Shown piece after piece: positions 31,459-40,665 of a stretch of 64,000 bases of DNA (positions are counted from its first letter, which is position 1; each line of letters starts with the position of its first letter). Made by a program: the position numbers and the translations under genes. The DNA is from Pseudoneobacillus sp052180215 (lineage in GTDB: Bacteria > Bacillota > Bacilli > Bacillales > Cytobacillaceae). Location: the NCBI RefSeq assembly GCF_052180215.1, contig NZ_CP197471.1, forward strand, positions 2,700,001 to 2,764,000, given 5' to 3'. The notes under the pieces are model-generated. The model ran no database searches, was not told the origin of the DNA, and saw only the letters and a program-made list of their open reading frames with translations.

Positions 31459-32154
31459 TTAGAAGGAATTTTCAACCCTTTGAGAACAGTGTTTGGAATC
31501 ATTATCTTGTTGTAACATAATCACTGATAATATAGTTTTCAATGCTTTCTTTGCTTTTTCTCCATGAATACCAACATAATTACCCAAGATTTTCAAATAT
31601 TCATTTATGGTAATTTCTAGATCATCTCTTCTTGACCACCAACTATTAGGATTATAACTATTATTTCGACTTGAACTATAAATGAAGTCTAATTTAATGT
31701 TTTTATTCTCACATTCAAAATTATTTTTAACTCTCCTCATATGATAATTCGATGAAACAATAATGGCTGATTCTAGTTTATAAATTCTCATCAATTCAAT
31801 TGAAAAAACTGCATTATCTTTAGTGCTTCTGGCTTTATTTTCTATTAATATGTTCTTTGAAGGTACACCCATTTTCAATGCAGCTTCATATAAACTTTCC
31901 TCATCCCCATTCGATATAATGATATAAGGTGCAAATCCTCGCTTATATAGGTCAACACCTCTTTCTAATCTGTCAATTCTTCCACCACTTAAAACAATAA
32001 TCACATCAGATTTCTTTGGTTTTTGATCAATAATCAAAAAGTTTCCAGCTAATTGAAAAGCAATAATCAAAAAAAACAAAATGCATAACACCCAAGCATA
32101 CTTTAGCATTACTAACTTTCCCATATTATTTTTAACCACATGTTTTTCTACCAA
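31459..32154 (-). CDS. YdcF/SanA-like membrane protein (DUF218)
   Basis: A 231-residue DUF218 protein with one N-terminal membrane helix (about residues 18-40). The family motifs are KSDVIIVLSGGRIDRLERG, IIISNGDEES, ENKARSTKDNAVFS and IIVSSNYHMRRV. Members act in envelope and cell-wall metabolism, but their reactions are unclear. The likely start is a TTG at 32154 with GGAG nine bases upstream; an in-frame ATG lies ten codons in. It lies between ugd and the lasso cluster. Confidence 0.78.
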   Translation of the reverse strand: MVEKHVVKNNMGKLVMLKYAWVLCILFFLIIAFQLAGNFLIIDQKPKKSDVIIVLSGGRIDRLERGVDLYKRGFAPYIIISNGDEESLYEAALKMGVPSKNILIENKARSTKDNAVFSIELMRIYKLESAIIVSSNYHMRRVKNNFECENKNIKLDFIYSSSRNNSYNPNSWWSRRDDLEITINEYLKILGNYVGIHGEKAKKALKTILSVIMLQQDNDSKHCSQRVENSF

Positions 32155-32323
32155 CTCCCAGGTCTCCGACAGATCTAACCTAACCTAACCTATCCCACTC
32201 TAAGCAGCCAAATTACTTTTCTTTCTTCAATTGGTTCAACATACCTACTACTATTATTGAGAGTAACCTTATCCGTTATAATTTTCACATTTTCAAATAA
32301 CAATGGATTGAATAACCCTTTAT

Positions 32324-33490
32324 CTAATCACGACTGAATAAATCCCTTGTATACACCTTTTCCTCTACATCTTGTAACTCATCTGACAATCGATTTGCTA
32401 CTATAATATCTGAAAGATTTTTAAACTCTTCGAAGTTATTAATTACTCTTGAATTAAAGAATTTCCCCTCCTGAAGAGCTGGTTCGTAAACAACAACCTC
32501 AATTCCTTTAGACTTAATGCGTTTCATAATTCCTTGAATGGCAGATTGTCTAAAGTTATCTGAATTAACTTTCATTGTTAGTCTATAAATACCTACAACT
32601 TTCGGCTTCCTTTTTAATATCATTTCAGCAATATGATCTTTTCTTGTTCGATTTGCATCTACAATGGCTGTCATTATATTATTAGGAACATCCACATAAT
32701 TCGCTAATAACTGCTTTGTATCTTTTGGTAGACAGTAACCTCCATAGCCAAAGGAAGGGTTGTTATAATGCTGACCTATTCTCGGATCTAATCCCACACC
32801 TTCAATAATATGTTTTGAATTTAGCTCTCTCACTTCTGCATAAGAATCAAGTTCATTAAAAAAAGCCACTCTCATGGCTAAGTATGTGTTAGCAAATAGT
32901 TTAATTGCTTCTGCTTCCGTTGAATTTGTAAATAATACAGGAATATTCTCTTTTATTGCACCTTGAACAAGTAATTCAGCAAACTTTTTGGCTCTCTCGG
33001 ACTGTTCACCGACGATGATACGTGAAGGATAAAGGTTATCATATAGAGCCTTTCCCTCTCTTAAAAACTCTGGTGAGAAAATAATATTATCCGTTTCAAA
33101 CTTCTCCCTAACTTTCTCTGTGTAACCTACTGGTACTGTTGATTTAATTACCATTACCGCATCCGGATTAATAGATAGAACGTTTGCAATAACAGCTTCT
33201 ACAGATCTTGTATTAAAATAGTTCTTTTCCGAATCATAATTTGTTGGTGTTGATATTATGACATATTCTGCATCTTTGAATGCCTTATAATTATCTGTTG
33301 TTGCAGTTAAATTTAATTCTTTTGTAGCTAAAAATTCTTCAACCTCATTATCAATAATTGGAGACCTTTTATTGTTAATCATATCAACCTTTTCTTGAAT
33401 AATATCTAGAGCTACTACTTCATTATGTTGGGCAAGTAGTATGGCATTTGAAAGTCCTACATAGCCTGTTCCTGCTATGGTTATTTTCAT
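32324..33490 (-). CDS. ugd: UDP-glucose 6-dehydrogenase
   Basis: A 388-residue nucleotide-sugar dehydrogenase of the short, E. coli Ugd type that makes UDP-glucuronate. The NAD loop is AGTGYVGLSNA, the SPEFLREGKA block and the catalytic Cys253 in FGYGGYCLPKDTKQ are intact. It would provide UDP-GlcA for a glycosyltransferase of this locus. It is preceded by a 254-bp gap with no clear gene. It is distinct from the TviB-like dehydrogenase at 59383-60765. Confidence 0.9.
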   Translation of the reverse strand: MKITIAGTGYVGLSNAILLAQHNEVVALDIIQEKVDMINNKRSPIIDNEVEEFLATKELNLTATTDNYKAFKDAEYVIISTPTNYDSEKNYFNTRSVEAVIANVLSINPDAVMVIKSTVPVGYTEKVREKFETDNIIFSPEFLREGKALYDNLYPSRIIVGEQSERAKKFAELLVQGAIKENIPVLFTNSTEAEAIKLFANTYLAMRVAFFNELDSYAEVRELNSKHIIEGVGLDPRIGQHYNNPSFGYGGYCLPKDTKQLLANYVDVPNNIMTAIVDANRTRKDHIAEMILKRKPKVVGIYRLTMKVNSDNFRQSAIQGIMKRIKSKGIEVVVYEPALQEGKFFNSRVINNFEEFKNLSDIIVANRLSDELQDVEEKVYTRDLFSRD

Positions 33491-33720
33491 AAATCAATAC
33501 ACCTCCATTACTTATAAAACTAATTACGATGATTTGGAAATAAGAATTAGATCTTTTGGCAATTATACAAAGTGCTCAACATCAAGGTGAGTAGTGTGTG
33601 TTCTATTGAAATTTCACTCCTATCAAAATAAAACTTATTAATCTACTCACTTTAACGCAAAATGTATCACTAACAAACTCCGTTTTAATGATTATTTTTT
33701 GTATCTTTTCTAAACTAAAA

Positions 33721-33752
33721 TAAGCTAAGCACCTTCATGAGCGCTTAGCTTA
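33721..33752 (-). terminator. Terminator after acyltransferase gene
   Basis: The 10-bp stem TAAGCTAAGC / GCTTAGCTTA, read leftward, is followed by TTTTAGTTT. It includes the acyltransferase stop codon and ends the leg operon transcript. Confidence 0.8.
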
Positions 33753-34842
33753 CTTTAGATATATATTGTTCTTTTGAAATAACTTTGTTTCTAGCCAACT
33801 TAGTAAATGGTTTTTCAATTAAATAGTATGCAATACTTGATAAGACTAAAGTAAATAATACCCAAGTTCCCAAAAGGACTACTGTATCATTTAAATGTAT
33901 TTTATTAAATATCATTTTAATGATATTATATACAATTGGATGTAAAAGGTACAAGGAATATGATATATCCCCAAAGTATTTTAAGACTTTATTAACTTTT
34001 CTACCTTTTGTATTTCTCCAATAAGCTATTGATAAACATAAACCAAAAATGCATATTGATAATACTAATTTTTCTATTCCCGTAACCATGAAAATTTGGT
34101 TGGAACCACCAATTGGTAAAAAAATAAAAATAAGTAAGAAAGACATGATATAAGATGTAAGATATATCTTATTATACCCCTTGTGAAATTTTGAATAGGC
34201 ACCAATAACTACTCCACCTACAAAAAAATAAAGTTGATTAAGTGGATTAATGTAAAAATCCCATTGGTTTGCTAAATCAATATTTCTATCTAAACTAAAA
34301 ATAGAAAATAGTATAGTTAGAACTATACTAATACCCCAAAAAGCAATTAAATATTTCTTACCTTTATGAAGGAAAAGAATCATAATAGGAAAAATTGAAT
34401 AATAAACAAGCTCATTTCCTATAGACCAAGCGCCTCCAGCGATATAACTACCTGGAGAAAACCACGAAAATAATAACGAATAATTTAAAAGTATTTCATT
34501 AATTGAAGGTAATGGTGCCCATCCTCCAATATAGTTTATTAAAAATTTCACTATAATTGTTAGAGTAGTTACTATATAAAAAAGAGGAGCAATTCTACAA
34601 AGCCTTTTTATACTAAAATCTTTAATAAATCCAATATTCACAACTTTGTTCGAATATACAAGAGCTAAACTGATTCCACTTAAAACATAAAAGCAGGATA
34701 CAGCATAAATCCCTAATCTAAAAAATAAATTTCCAATCGGGTACACCCAATTAATATCTAACCACATCGTATAATGATAAATCATGACAGATACTGCCAT
34801 TAAGCCTCTTAGATAATCCAAAGATTCAACTCTGTTATTCAA
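33745..34842 (-). CDS. Acyltransferase 3 (OafA-like) family protein
   Basis: A 365-residue polytopic protein of the acyltransferase-3 family, which O-acylates sugars of envelope glycans. The family start SLDYLRGLMAVSVMIYHY holds the catalytic-type His, and about ten membrane helices follow. A late SYSLYLLHPIVYN is also typical. It lies 51 bp after legF at the end of the legionaminate operon, so it may O-acetylate legionaminic acid or the assembled glycan (inference). Confidence 0.85.
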   Translation of the reverse strand: MNNRVESLDYLRGLMAVSVMIYHYTMWLDINWVYPIGNLFFRLGIYAVSCFYVLSGISLALVYSNKVVNIGFIKDFSIKRLCRIAPLFYIVTTLTIIVKFLINYIGGWAPLPSINEILLNYSLLFSWFSPGSYIAGGAWSIGNELVYYSIFPIMILFLHKGKKYLIAFWGISIVLTILFSIFSLDRNIDLANQWDFYINPLNQLYFFVGGVVIGAYSKFHKGYNKIYLTSYIMSFLLIFIFLPIGGSNQIFMVTGIEKLVLSICIFGLCLSIAYWRNTKGRKVNKVLKYFGDISYSLYLLHPIVYNIIKMIFNKIHLNDTVVLLGTWVLFTLVLSSIAYYLIEKPFTKLARNKVISKEQYISKVS

Positions 34843-34893
34843 TTAAATACTCCCTATAATTTAATTTAAATTTCATATGCAGATATTTCAAAT

Positions 34894-35574
34894 CTAATTA
34901 ATTAAAAATTCAGCCAAACGTAAATCAAACAAGGTATCAATATCTATTGACCTTTCTTTAGGCATTACATAGCCAATTGTCTTACTGCTAACCAATATTT
35001 TATTTTCTAATACCCACTGAATATTCGCTACATAAACTGCACCATTTAAATTGTAGGTCTTGGGCAGTACTTGTCTTTGATAAGCACTCCTATCATCTTC
35101 TAATATTTTATTTAGATTAGAATTCTCATCCATCGTATACATCCAATATGGGCTTTTATCTGATTCAGTTAAAGAGACAGTGGAATTAGAGTTACTTTCA
35201 ACACATAACTTTATGGATTCATCTATATCTTTTGTTATCCTTAGTGGTGATGTAGGTTGAAGTAGAACCAAATAATCATAGCCTTGAATATTCTCTACAG
35301 CATGAAGCACTGGGGCAATACCTGGTGTGTCATCAAGTGCAAGTTCAAGGGGTCTTTTGAATGGAACTTCACAGCCCCACTCTGATGCAACTTTTATTAT
35401 TTCATCATCTTCAGAAGAAAGTATGATTCTATCAATATATTTAGAATTTTTTGCAGCTTCAATTGTCCATGCAATCAGTGGCTTTCCTCCAATAGTAATG
35501 ATGTTTTTTCTAGGGATACCTTTAGAACCACCACGTGCAGGAATGACTGCCAATACTTTTTTGCCATTAATCAT
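34894..35574 (-). CDS. legF: CMP-legionaminate synthetase (LegF-like)
   Basis: A 226-residue acylneuraminate cytidylyltransferase that joins CMP to a nonulosonic acid. The N-terminal VIPARGGSKGIPRKN loop binds CTP; LLQPTSPLRITKDID and the late DIDTLFDLRLAE metal region complete the pattern. It overlaps the ptmE-like gene by 4 bp. Its place after legI and legH identifies the substrate as diacetyllegionaminic acid rather than sialic acid. The protein is cytoplasmic. Confidence 0.9.
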   Translation of the reverse strand: MINGKKVLAVIPARGGSKGIPRKNIITIGGKPLIAWTIEAAKNSKYIDRIILSSEDDEIIKVASEWGCEVPFKRPLELALDDTPGIAPVLHAVENIQGYDYLVLLQPTSPLRITKDIDESIKLCVESNSNSTVSLTESDKSPYWMYTMDENSNLNKILEDDRSAYQRQVLPKTYNLNGAVYVANIQWVLENKILVSSKTIGYVMPKERSIDIDTLFDLRLAEFLIN

Positions 35575-36620
35575 CTGAAAACCTCTTCGTATTCTTGATT
35601 AGCTTTATTGTAATCATCTATTCTTCCAATGTCGCACCAATATTCCCTAATCGGGAAGACAGATGAGTTTTTATTATTTTCAATTAATCTTTCAAATAAA
35701 GTTGGCATATCATAAAAACTATCTTTTGGGATATAATCTAATGCTACTGGATCTAAGACATATATTCCTGCACTTACGAATGATCGATGAATGGGTTTTT
35801 CATCAATAGCTAATAATCTTTGGTTATCTAACTTTACAACCCCATATGGTATTTGAATATCATGTTCTCTCACACACATTGTAGCGTGGGACTTGTTTTC
35901 ATTATGAAAGTCTAATAAAAGTCTAAAATTCACTTTAGTTAATAAGTCCCCATTCATGACGAAGAATGGCTTATCTGGTCTATTTAGGAGAAGGCTTAAT
36001 GCTCCAGCAGTTCCCATTCTTTTTTCTTCATTAATATATTGAATATCTATACCCAAATTCGAACCATCTCCGAAATAATCTTTTATCATTTCAGATTTAT
36101 AATTTACTGAAATGTAAAACTTTGAGAATCCACTTTCGATGAAATTTCCAATTATGGTCTCTAAAATAGGTTTTTTGCCAACCTTTAATAAAGGTTTAGG
36201 GCAATTTTTCGTTAATGGCATAAGTCTTGAGCCTAGTCCACCTGCCATTAAAACGACAATATTATCCTTTTGACTAGTAGTAATTAAGTCGTCTAACATT
36301 TGTAAACCTACTAATTGATTTTGATCATTAACAATAGGTAAATGATGAAGCTTCTTAGACTTTAATTTTAATAATAAACTTTCTTTATTATCAAAATAAG
36401 CTGCAGTAGTAGGATTACTATTCATTACTTGAGTGACAAGATCATCAAGTGGGATACCTTTTAACATACCTCTTCTAATATCACCATCAGTAACTGTACC
36501 TAATAACTGATTTTTATGATTTACAACTAGAGCAATTTGAATGGAACTATCATCAATAACTTTAAGAGTCTCCCTTATAGAAGCATGCGGAGATACTTTA
36601 ACTTTTTCCCAGCCCTTCAA
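35571..36620 (-). CDS. ptmE: PtmE-like sugar nucleotidyltransferase with CBS pair
   Basis: A 349-residue protein with two CBS domains (about residues 1-115: SIQIALVVNHKNQLLGTVTDGDIRRG and KLHHLPIVNDQNQLVG) and then an NTP_transferase domain beginning VVLMAGGLGSRLMPLTKNCPKPLL. This is the architecture of Campylobacter PtmE, which forms the GDP-amino-sugar that feeds legionaminate synthesis. The TTG start is preceded by GGAGGAG. It abuts legH. The nucleotide specificity cannot be read from sequence alone. Confidence 0.85.
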   Translation of the reverse strand: MKGWEKVKVSPHASIRETLKVIDDSSIQIALVVNHKNQLLGTVTDGDIRRGMLKGIPLDDLVTQVMNSNPTTAAYFDNKESLLLKLKSKKLHHLPIVNDQNQLVGLQMLDDLITTSQKDNIVVLMAGGLGSRLMPLTKNCPKPLLKVGKKPILETIIGNFIESGFSKFYISVNYKSEMIKDYFGDGSNLGIDIQYINEEKRMGTAGALSLLLNRPDKPFFVMNGDLLTKVNFRLLLDFHNENKSHATMCVREHDIQIPYGVVKLDNQRLLAIDEKPIHRSFVSAGIYVLDPVALDYIPKDSFYDMPTLFERLIENNKNSSVFPIREYWCDIGRIDDYNKANQEYEEVFR

Positions 36621-37259
36621 TTAAACTCCTCCTTTAGGTTTTGCAGGTACTCCTATTACTGTGTTACCTCGGTTAACGTTATTTAGCACAACAGATCCTG
36701 CTCCAATAACGCAATTATCACCAATCTTTATTCCCTGAATAATGACTGCACCAGTCCCAATATGAACATTATTGCCAATTTCAACTCCACCAGAAATAGT
36801 AACACCTGGAGCTACATGTACATTCATTCCAATCTTGCAATCATGGTCTATTGATGCTTTAGTATTAATGATTGTGTTTGCACCTATTTGACTTTCAGTT
36901 TGAATAATGGCCCCTGCCATTACTTGTACCCCTTCAGCTATTAATGCAGATGGAGAGATAATGGAAGTTGGGTGTATCACTTGTTGAAACTGAAAGCCTT
37001 TTTCTTTAAAAGAATGATATAAAGATGCCCTTGCAATTGGAGTATTAACAGATCCTATCCCATTTACCAGTCTTATTTCGTTCGCTGAATATTTTAAAAC
37101 CATATCGTCGTTTCCAACAATCGGAATTCCGTAAATGTTTTCTGTATTAGTTTTGTCTGGAGTGGTTATCCCAATGATGTTAAAATCCCTTTGCACCAGT
37201 GTTTCTATTAACACACGGGCGTGACCACCATCACCTAATATTATTAGTGGTAGTTTCAT
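36621..37259 (-). CDS. legH: NeuD/LegH-type sugar O- or N-acetyltransferase
   Basis: A 212-residue acetyltransferase with a Rossmann-like N-terminus (LIILGDGGHARVLIETLV) and a left-handed beta-helix of hexapeptide repeats (VQVMAGAIIQ, INTKASIDHDCKIG, HVAPGVTISGGVEIG). The His in ASIDHDC is the usual catalytic base. In this operon it would acetylate the 4-amino group of the nucleotide sugar made by LegB and LegC. It overlaps legI by 4 bp. Confidence 0.88.
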   Translation of the reverse strand: MKLPLIILGDGGHARVLIETLVQRDFNIIGITTPDKTNTENIYGIPIVGNDDMVLKYSANEIRLVNGIGSVNTPIARASLYHSFKEKGFQFQQVIHPTSIISPSALIAEGVQVMAGAIIQTESQIGANTIINTKASIDHDCKIGMNVHVAPGVTISGGVEIGNNVHIGTGAVIIQGIKIGDNCVIGAGSVVLNNVNRGNTVIGVPAKPKGGV

Positions 37260-38332
37260 AGTTTTATCGGTTCCTCAGAATCATAATTTCCAGTTGATTT
37301 TCTACCCAAAAGTTCCCAATAGTAAATTGGACTAATGCCCGTTCCCGGTCTTTTAATCACCATATTTTCTTCCGTAAATTCCTCATCTTTCATTATTGCT
37401 TTTGATGTAAGAATGCTTTTTCTTGCTACATTTAGATTTTTAAGTTCTGATTCAACAGGCATTTTCACAGGAGAACCTAATGATTCTTCAACCTCTCTAA
37501 TAGACCTAACCATCATTTTTAATTCCTCAGGTTCTAAGGAAGCTTGATGATCAGGACCTGGTAAAGTCTTATCAAGTGTAAAATGTTTTTCTACTAAAAC
37601 TGCTCCTCTTGATACTGCTGCTATAGGGATAGCAATCCCATTAGTATGATCAGAAAATCCTACAGATAGTCCAAATGCTTGTTTAAAAGTATCTATTACT
37701 CTAAGATTCACATCTTTAAAAGGGGTTGGATATTCAGTGGTGCAATGTAATAAGGTTACCTTCTTCTTTAACATTTCTTGCCCTTCTAAAGAACAATATG
37801 CCTGTTGGAAATTTTCAATGGATGGCTTCTCAAAATCCAAATATCCAAATGCAAGTACACCAAGAGCCTGTTCTACCTCACTTAATGTACTCATTCCGGT
37901 TGAGAGAATGATAGATTGTTTAGTCCTAGCTATCTTTAGAAGTAGAGGAGCATTTGTAAGATCACCAGAAGAAACCTTAATTCTAGAAATGTTTAATTTA
38001 TTAACTAAAAAATCCACACTACCTTCGTCAAAGGGTGTGGAAAGAAATTCAATATTTTTTTTCTTACAATATTCAACTAAAAGCTCATGTGATGCTTCAT
38101 CAAGCTCTAGTTTTTTAATCATCTCAAACTGAGTTTCCTCTTTATCAGTTGTTTTAGTCTGATATTCTGCTTTTGGCGCTTTATAACTTACTAATTTTTC
38201 AGCTTTAAATGTTTGAAACTTAACAGCATCTACTCCTGCATCCGAAGCTACATCAATTAACTTCTTTGCTAATTCTAATGAGCCATTATGATTAACTCCG
38301 GCTTCGGCAATGATATAAGTATGATTTTTCAT
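37256..38332 (-). CDS. legI: N,N'-diacetyllegionaminate synthase (LegI/NeuB family)
   Basis: A 358-residue sialic-acid-synthase-type enzyme that condenses the hexose from LegG with phosphoenolpyruvate. The TIM barrel begins YIIAEAGVNHNGSLELAK and contains AVKFQTFKAEKLV, ISTGMSTLSEVEQAL-like segments and VGFSDHTNGIAIP. The C-terminal antifreeze-like SAF domain holds RKSILTSKAIMKDEEFTEENM and KRPGTGISP. It is the committed step to the nonulosonic acid. It starts 1 bp after legG. Confidence 0.92.
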   Translation of the reverse strand: MKNHTYIIAEAGVNHNGSLELAKKLIDVASDAGVDAVKFQTFKAEKLVSYKAPKAEYQTKTTDKEETQFEMIKKLELDEASHELLVEYCKKKNIEFLSTPFDEGSVDFLVNKLNISRIKVSSGDLTNAPLLLKIARTKQSIILSTGMSTLSEVEQALGVLAFGYLDFEKPSIENFQQAYCSLEGQEMLKKKVTLLHCTTEYPTPFKDVNLRVIDTFKQAFGLSVGFSDHTNGIAIPIAAVSRGAVLVEKHFTLDKTLPGPDHQASLEPEELKMMVRSIREVEESLGSPVKMPVESELKNLNVARKSILTSKAIMKDEEFTEENMVIKRPGTGISPIYYWELLGRKSTGNYDSEEPIKL

Positions 38333-38333
38333 T

Positions 38334-39485
38334 CTAATTTTCCACCTTAAAAAAGTGTTTTTTTAGTAGCGCTTTATAATTATTTATACTTTTTATTGTT
38401 GATAATATTTTTAAAGAGCTATCCCCATTTCCATAAGGGTTAATAGTATTATCACAATCCAGTTTGTAAGCTAAAGAAATGGCTTGCTTAATTTCTTCAC
38501 TAATAGGGTTACAATTTAAAATCGAACTGGCTTGAATGCGACCTTTTTGTCTATCACCAATATTCACGGTTGGTTTTTTAAAAGAGGGAACCTCATAAAG
38601 TCCACTAGAAGAATTACCGACAACCATATCAACATGTTTAATGGCACTTAGGTATCTCAACTGACCTAACGAAGTATGGGAAATTGCATTTGGGTGACTA
38701 CTTACATATTGGTCAATCATATCTATTAGAACTCGACCATCAGTGTCAGAATTGGGTTTAGTAAAAATAATTCCAGTATCTTCACCTAAATCTTCTAATG
38801 CAAATAGGAGTTCTTTAAACTGATCTGAGGCAGATTGAAAATCTAATGTAACTGGATGAAATGTAACTAATATATTCTTCTCCTTAAGGTTAAACTCAAT
38901 TGATTTTTCAAATTCTTCTTTGGAGAGTAAGCTTAGACGTTTAATTTGATCTATCCCTGGACTTCCGACATTATAAACATGATTCGGGTTTTCCCCCATT
39001 TGCCGAACTCTATAAGCAGCAATTTCATTCGTTACAAAATGAAGATGCGACATTTTTGTGATACTATGACGGATTGATTCATCAATAGCACCTTCTGTTG
39101 TATCACCGCCAGCTAAATGGGCTATAGGGATTCTTGCAACTAATGCCGCTTGTGCAGCAGCTAAAATTTCAAAACGGTCGCCTAATAGGACTAATAAGTC
39201 AGGCTTTAGTTTATCTAGAGCATCAGCAAACCCAATAGTTCCTAATCCAATAGATTTTGTTATTCCTACTGCTGAATCACTTGATAGGAGCATTTCTACT
39301 TTTTCATCTATTTGAAATCCATCTTGCAAAATAGATTGATAGGTTAATCCAAATTCTGGAGATAGATGCATTCCCGTTACAATAATCTGCAGTTCTAACT
39401 CATTATCCATCTGAATCTCTTTCATTAGCCAATATAGCAATCCATACTCAGCCCTAGTACCAGTTACCACACAAATCTTACGCAT
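38334..39485 (-). CDS. legG: Hydrolysing NDP-sugar 2-epimerase (LegG/NeuC family)
   Basis: A 383-residue UDP- or GDP-GlcNAc 2-epimerase of the hydrolysing type. Family motifs are VVTGTRAEYGLLYWLM, LVLLGDRFEILAAA, IAHLAGGDTTEGAIDESIRH and the late VVGNSSSGLYEVPSF. It releases the 2,4-diacetamido-6-deoxy-mannose that LegI uses. It overlaps legC by 8 bp. The company of a PtmE-like gene favours a GDP-linked substrate. Confidence 0.9.
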   Translation of the reverse strand: MRKICVVTGTRAEYGLLYWLMKEIQMDNELELQIIVTGMHLSPEFGLTYQSILQDGFQIDEKVEMLLSSDSAVGITKSIGLGTIGFADALDKLKPDLLVLLGDRFEILAAAQAALVARIPIAHLAGGDTTEGAIDESIRHSITKMSHLHFVTNEIAAYRVRQMGENPNHVYNVGSPGIDQIKRLSLLSKEEFEKSIEFNLKEKNILVTFHPVTLDFQSASDQFKELLFALEDLGEDTGIIFTKPNSDTDGRVLIDMIDQYVSSHPNAISHTSLGQLRYLSAIKHVDMVVGNSSSGLYEVPSFKKPTVNIGDRQKGRIQASSILNCNPISEEIKQAISLAYKLDCDNTINPYGNGDSSLKILSTIKSINNYKALLKKHFFKVEN

Positions 39486-40665
39486 TATAAGAATCTCCTA
39501 ACACTACACTACTAGGAATATTTATGATCTGTTTTTCCAATAGTTTAGAAGTACTCAAATCCATTTTTGGACATTCCCTAAACATTGGAAGCTTATGGAG
39601 CAATGTCCATACAGGTCTTGTCATGATTCCTTTATCATTTAGTATCCTTAATAACATGTCTCGAAGTTCTAAGTTTGCTTCGTCTAATAAAATAACATTT
39701 AACCAATAATTACTTTTAGCAAAATCAGGTTCTTTAAAAAATGTTATCCCATCAATGTCTTTTAACATTTCATCATAACGCTTTGCTAAAGCTCTTTTTT
39801 TATTTATATAATCAGCTAATTTCTCTAACTGAGCACATCCTAAAGCTGCATTTATATTCGGTAAACGGTAATTGTAGCCAATATGATCATGGACAAACTC
39901 CCAACGATGAGGAACTTTTGCAGTTGTAGTCAAATGTTTAGCAAGCTTCGCTAACTTCTCATCATTCGTTAAAATAGCACCACCACCACCAGTGGTAATG
40001 ATCTTATTTCCATTAAAGCTTAAGGCAGAGACCTTACCAAAAGTCCCTGTATGTTGATTCTTGTAATAGGAACCTAATGATTCAGCAGCATCTTCAACTA
40101 ATTCTATATTGTATTTTTCACAAACATTTACTAATAAGTCCAGATCGACTGGGTGACCAAATGTATGCATTGGAACAACTGCTTTTATTCTATTTCCAGT
40201 TTCTTTGTTATAAGAAAAACCATTTTTCATAACAATGATTTCTTGTAGATAGGAATCTAATTTTTTAGGATCAAGCCCTAAAGTATTAATCGCAGAATCC
40301 ACAAAATGAGGAATAGCTCCACAATACGAAACGGCATTAGCCGTTGCAATAAATGTTAATGAAGGAATTAACACTTCATCATTTTCTGCAACGCCTACTA
40401 ATTTCAGACAAATATGGAGAGCAGCAGTTCCATTAACAACAGCAATAGCATGTTTTGACCCAGTATACTCTGCCAAATCTTTTTCAAACTTATCCACAAA
40501 CTTCCCAACAGATGAAACCCAACCAGTATCTAAACATTCTTTTATATATGTCCATTCATTACCAACTAAATATGGTTCATGAAGAGCTATAAATTCTTGT
40601 TCTCGGGGTAAAACTTCTTCTATAGCATCAACAATGGCGGTTAAATCTAAGCTATTCCTTCTCAT
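39478..40665 (-). CDS. legC: Sugar 4-aminotransferase (LegC, DegT/DnrJ family)
   Basis: A 395-residue PLP-dependent aminotransferase of the DegT family. The PLP Lys is in ALSFNGNKIITTGGGG, preceded by VEDAAESLGSYY. It adds the 4-amino group to the 4-keto sugar made by LegB. The gene overlaps legB by 4 bp. Several related enzymes share these motifs; the operon context gives the name. Confidence 0.88.
   Translation of the reverse strand: MRRNSLDLTAIVDAIEEVLPREQEFIALHEPYLVGNEWTYIKECLDTGWVSSVGKFVDKFEKDLAEYTGSKHAIAVVNGTAALHICLKLVGVAENDEVLIPSLTFIATANAVSYCGAIPHFVDSAINTLGLDPKKLDSYLQEIIVMKNGFSYNKETGNRIKAVVPMHTFGHPVDLDLLVNVCEKYNIELVEDAAESLGSYYKNQHTGTFGKVSALSFNGNKIITTGGGGAILTNDEKLAKLAKHLTTTAKVPHRWEFVHDHIGYNYRLPNINAALGCAQLEKLADYINKKRALAKRYDEMLKDIDGITFFKEPDFAKSNYWLNVILLDEANLELRDMLLRILNDKGIMTRPVWTLLHKLPMFRECPKMDLSTSKLLEKQIINIPSSVVLGDSYNA

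Noticed and set aside
32173..32192. Short tandem CTAACC units
   Set aside because: Only about three copies in a non-coding gap; too short to call a functional repeat.
33599..33615. GTTCTATTGAAATTTC upstream of ugd
   Set aside because: Only one half fits the SinR pattern; the second arm does not form AGAAC.
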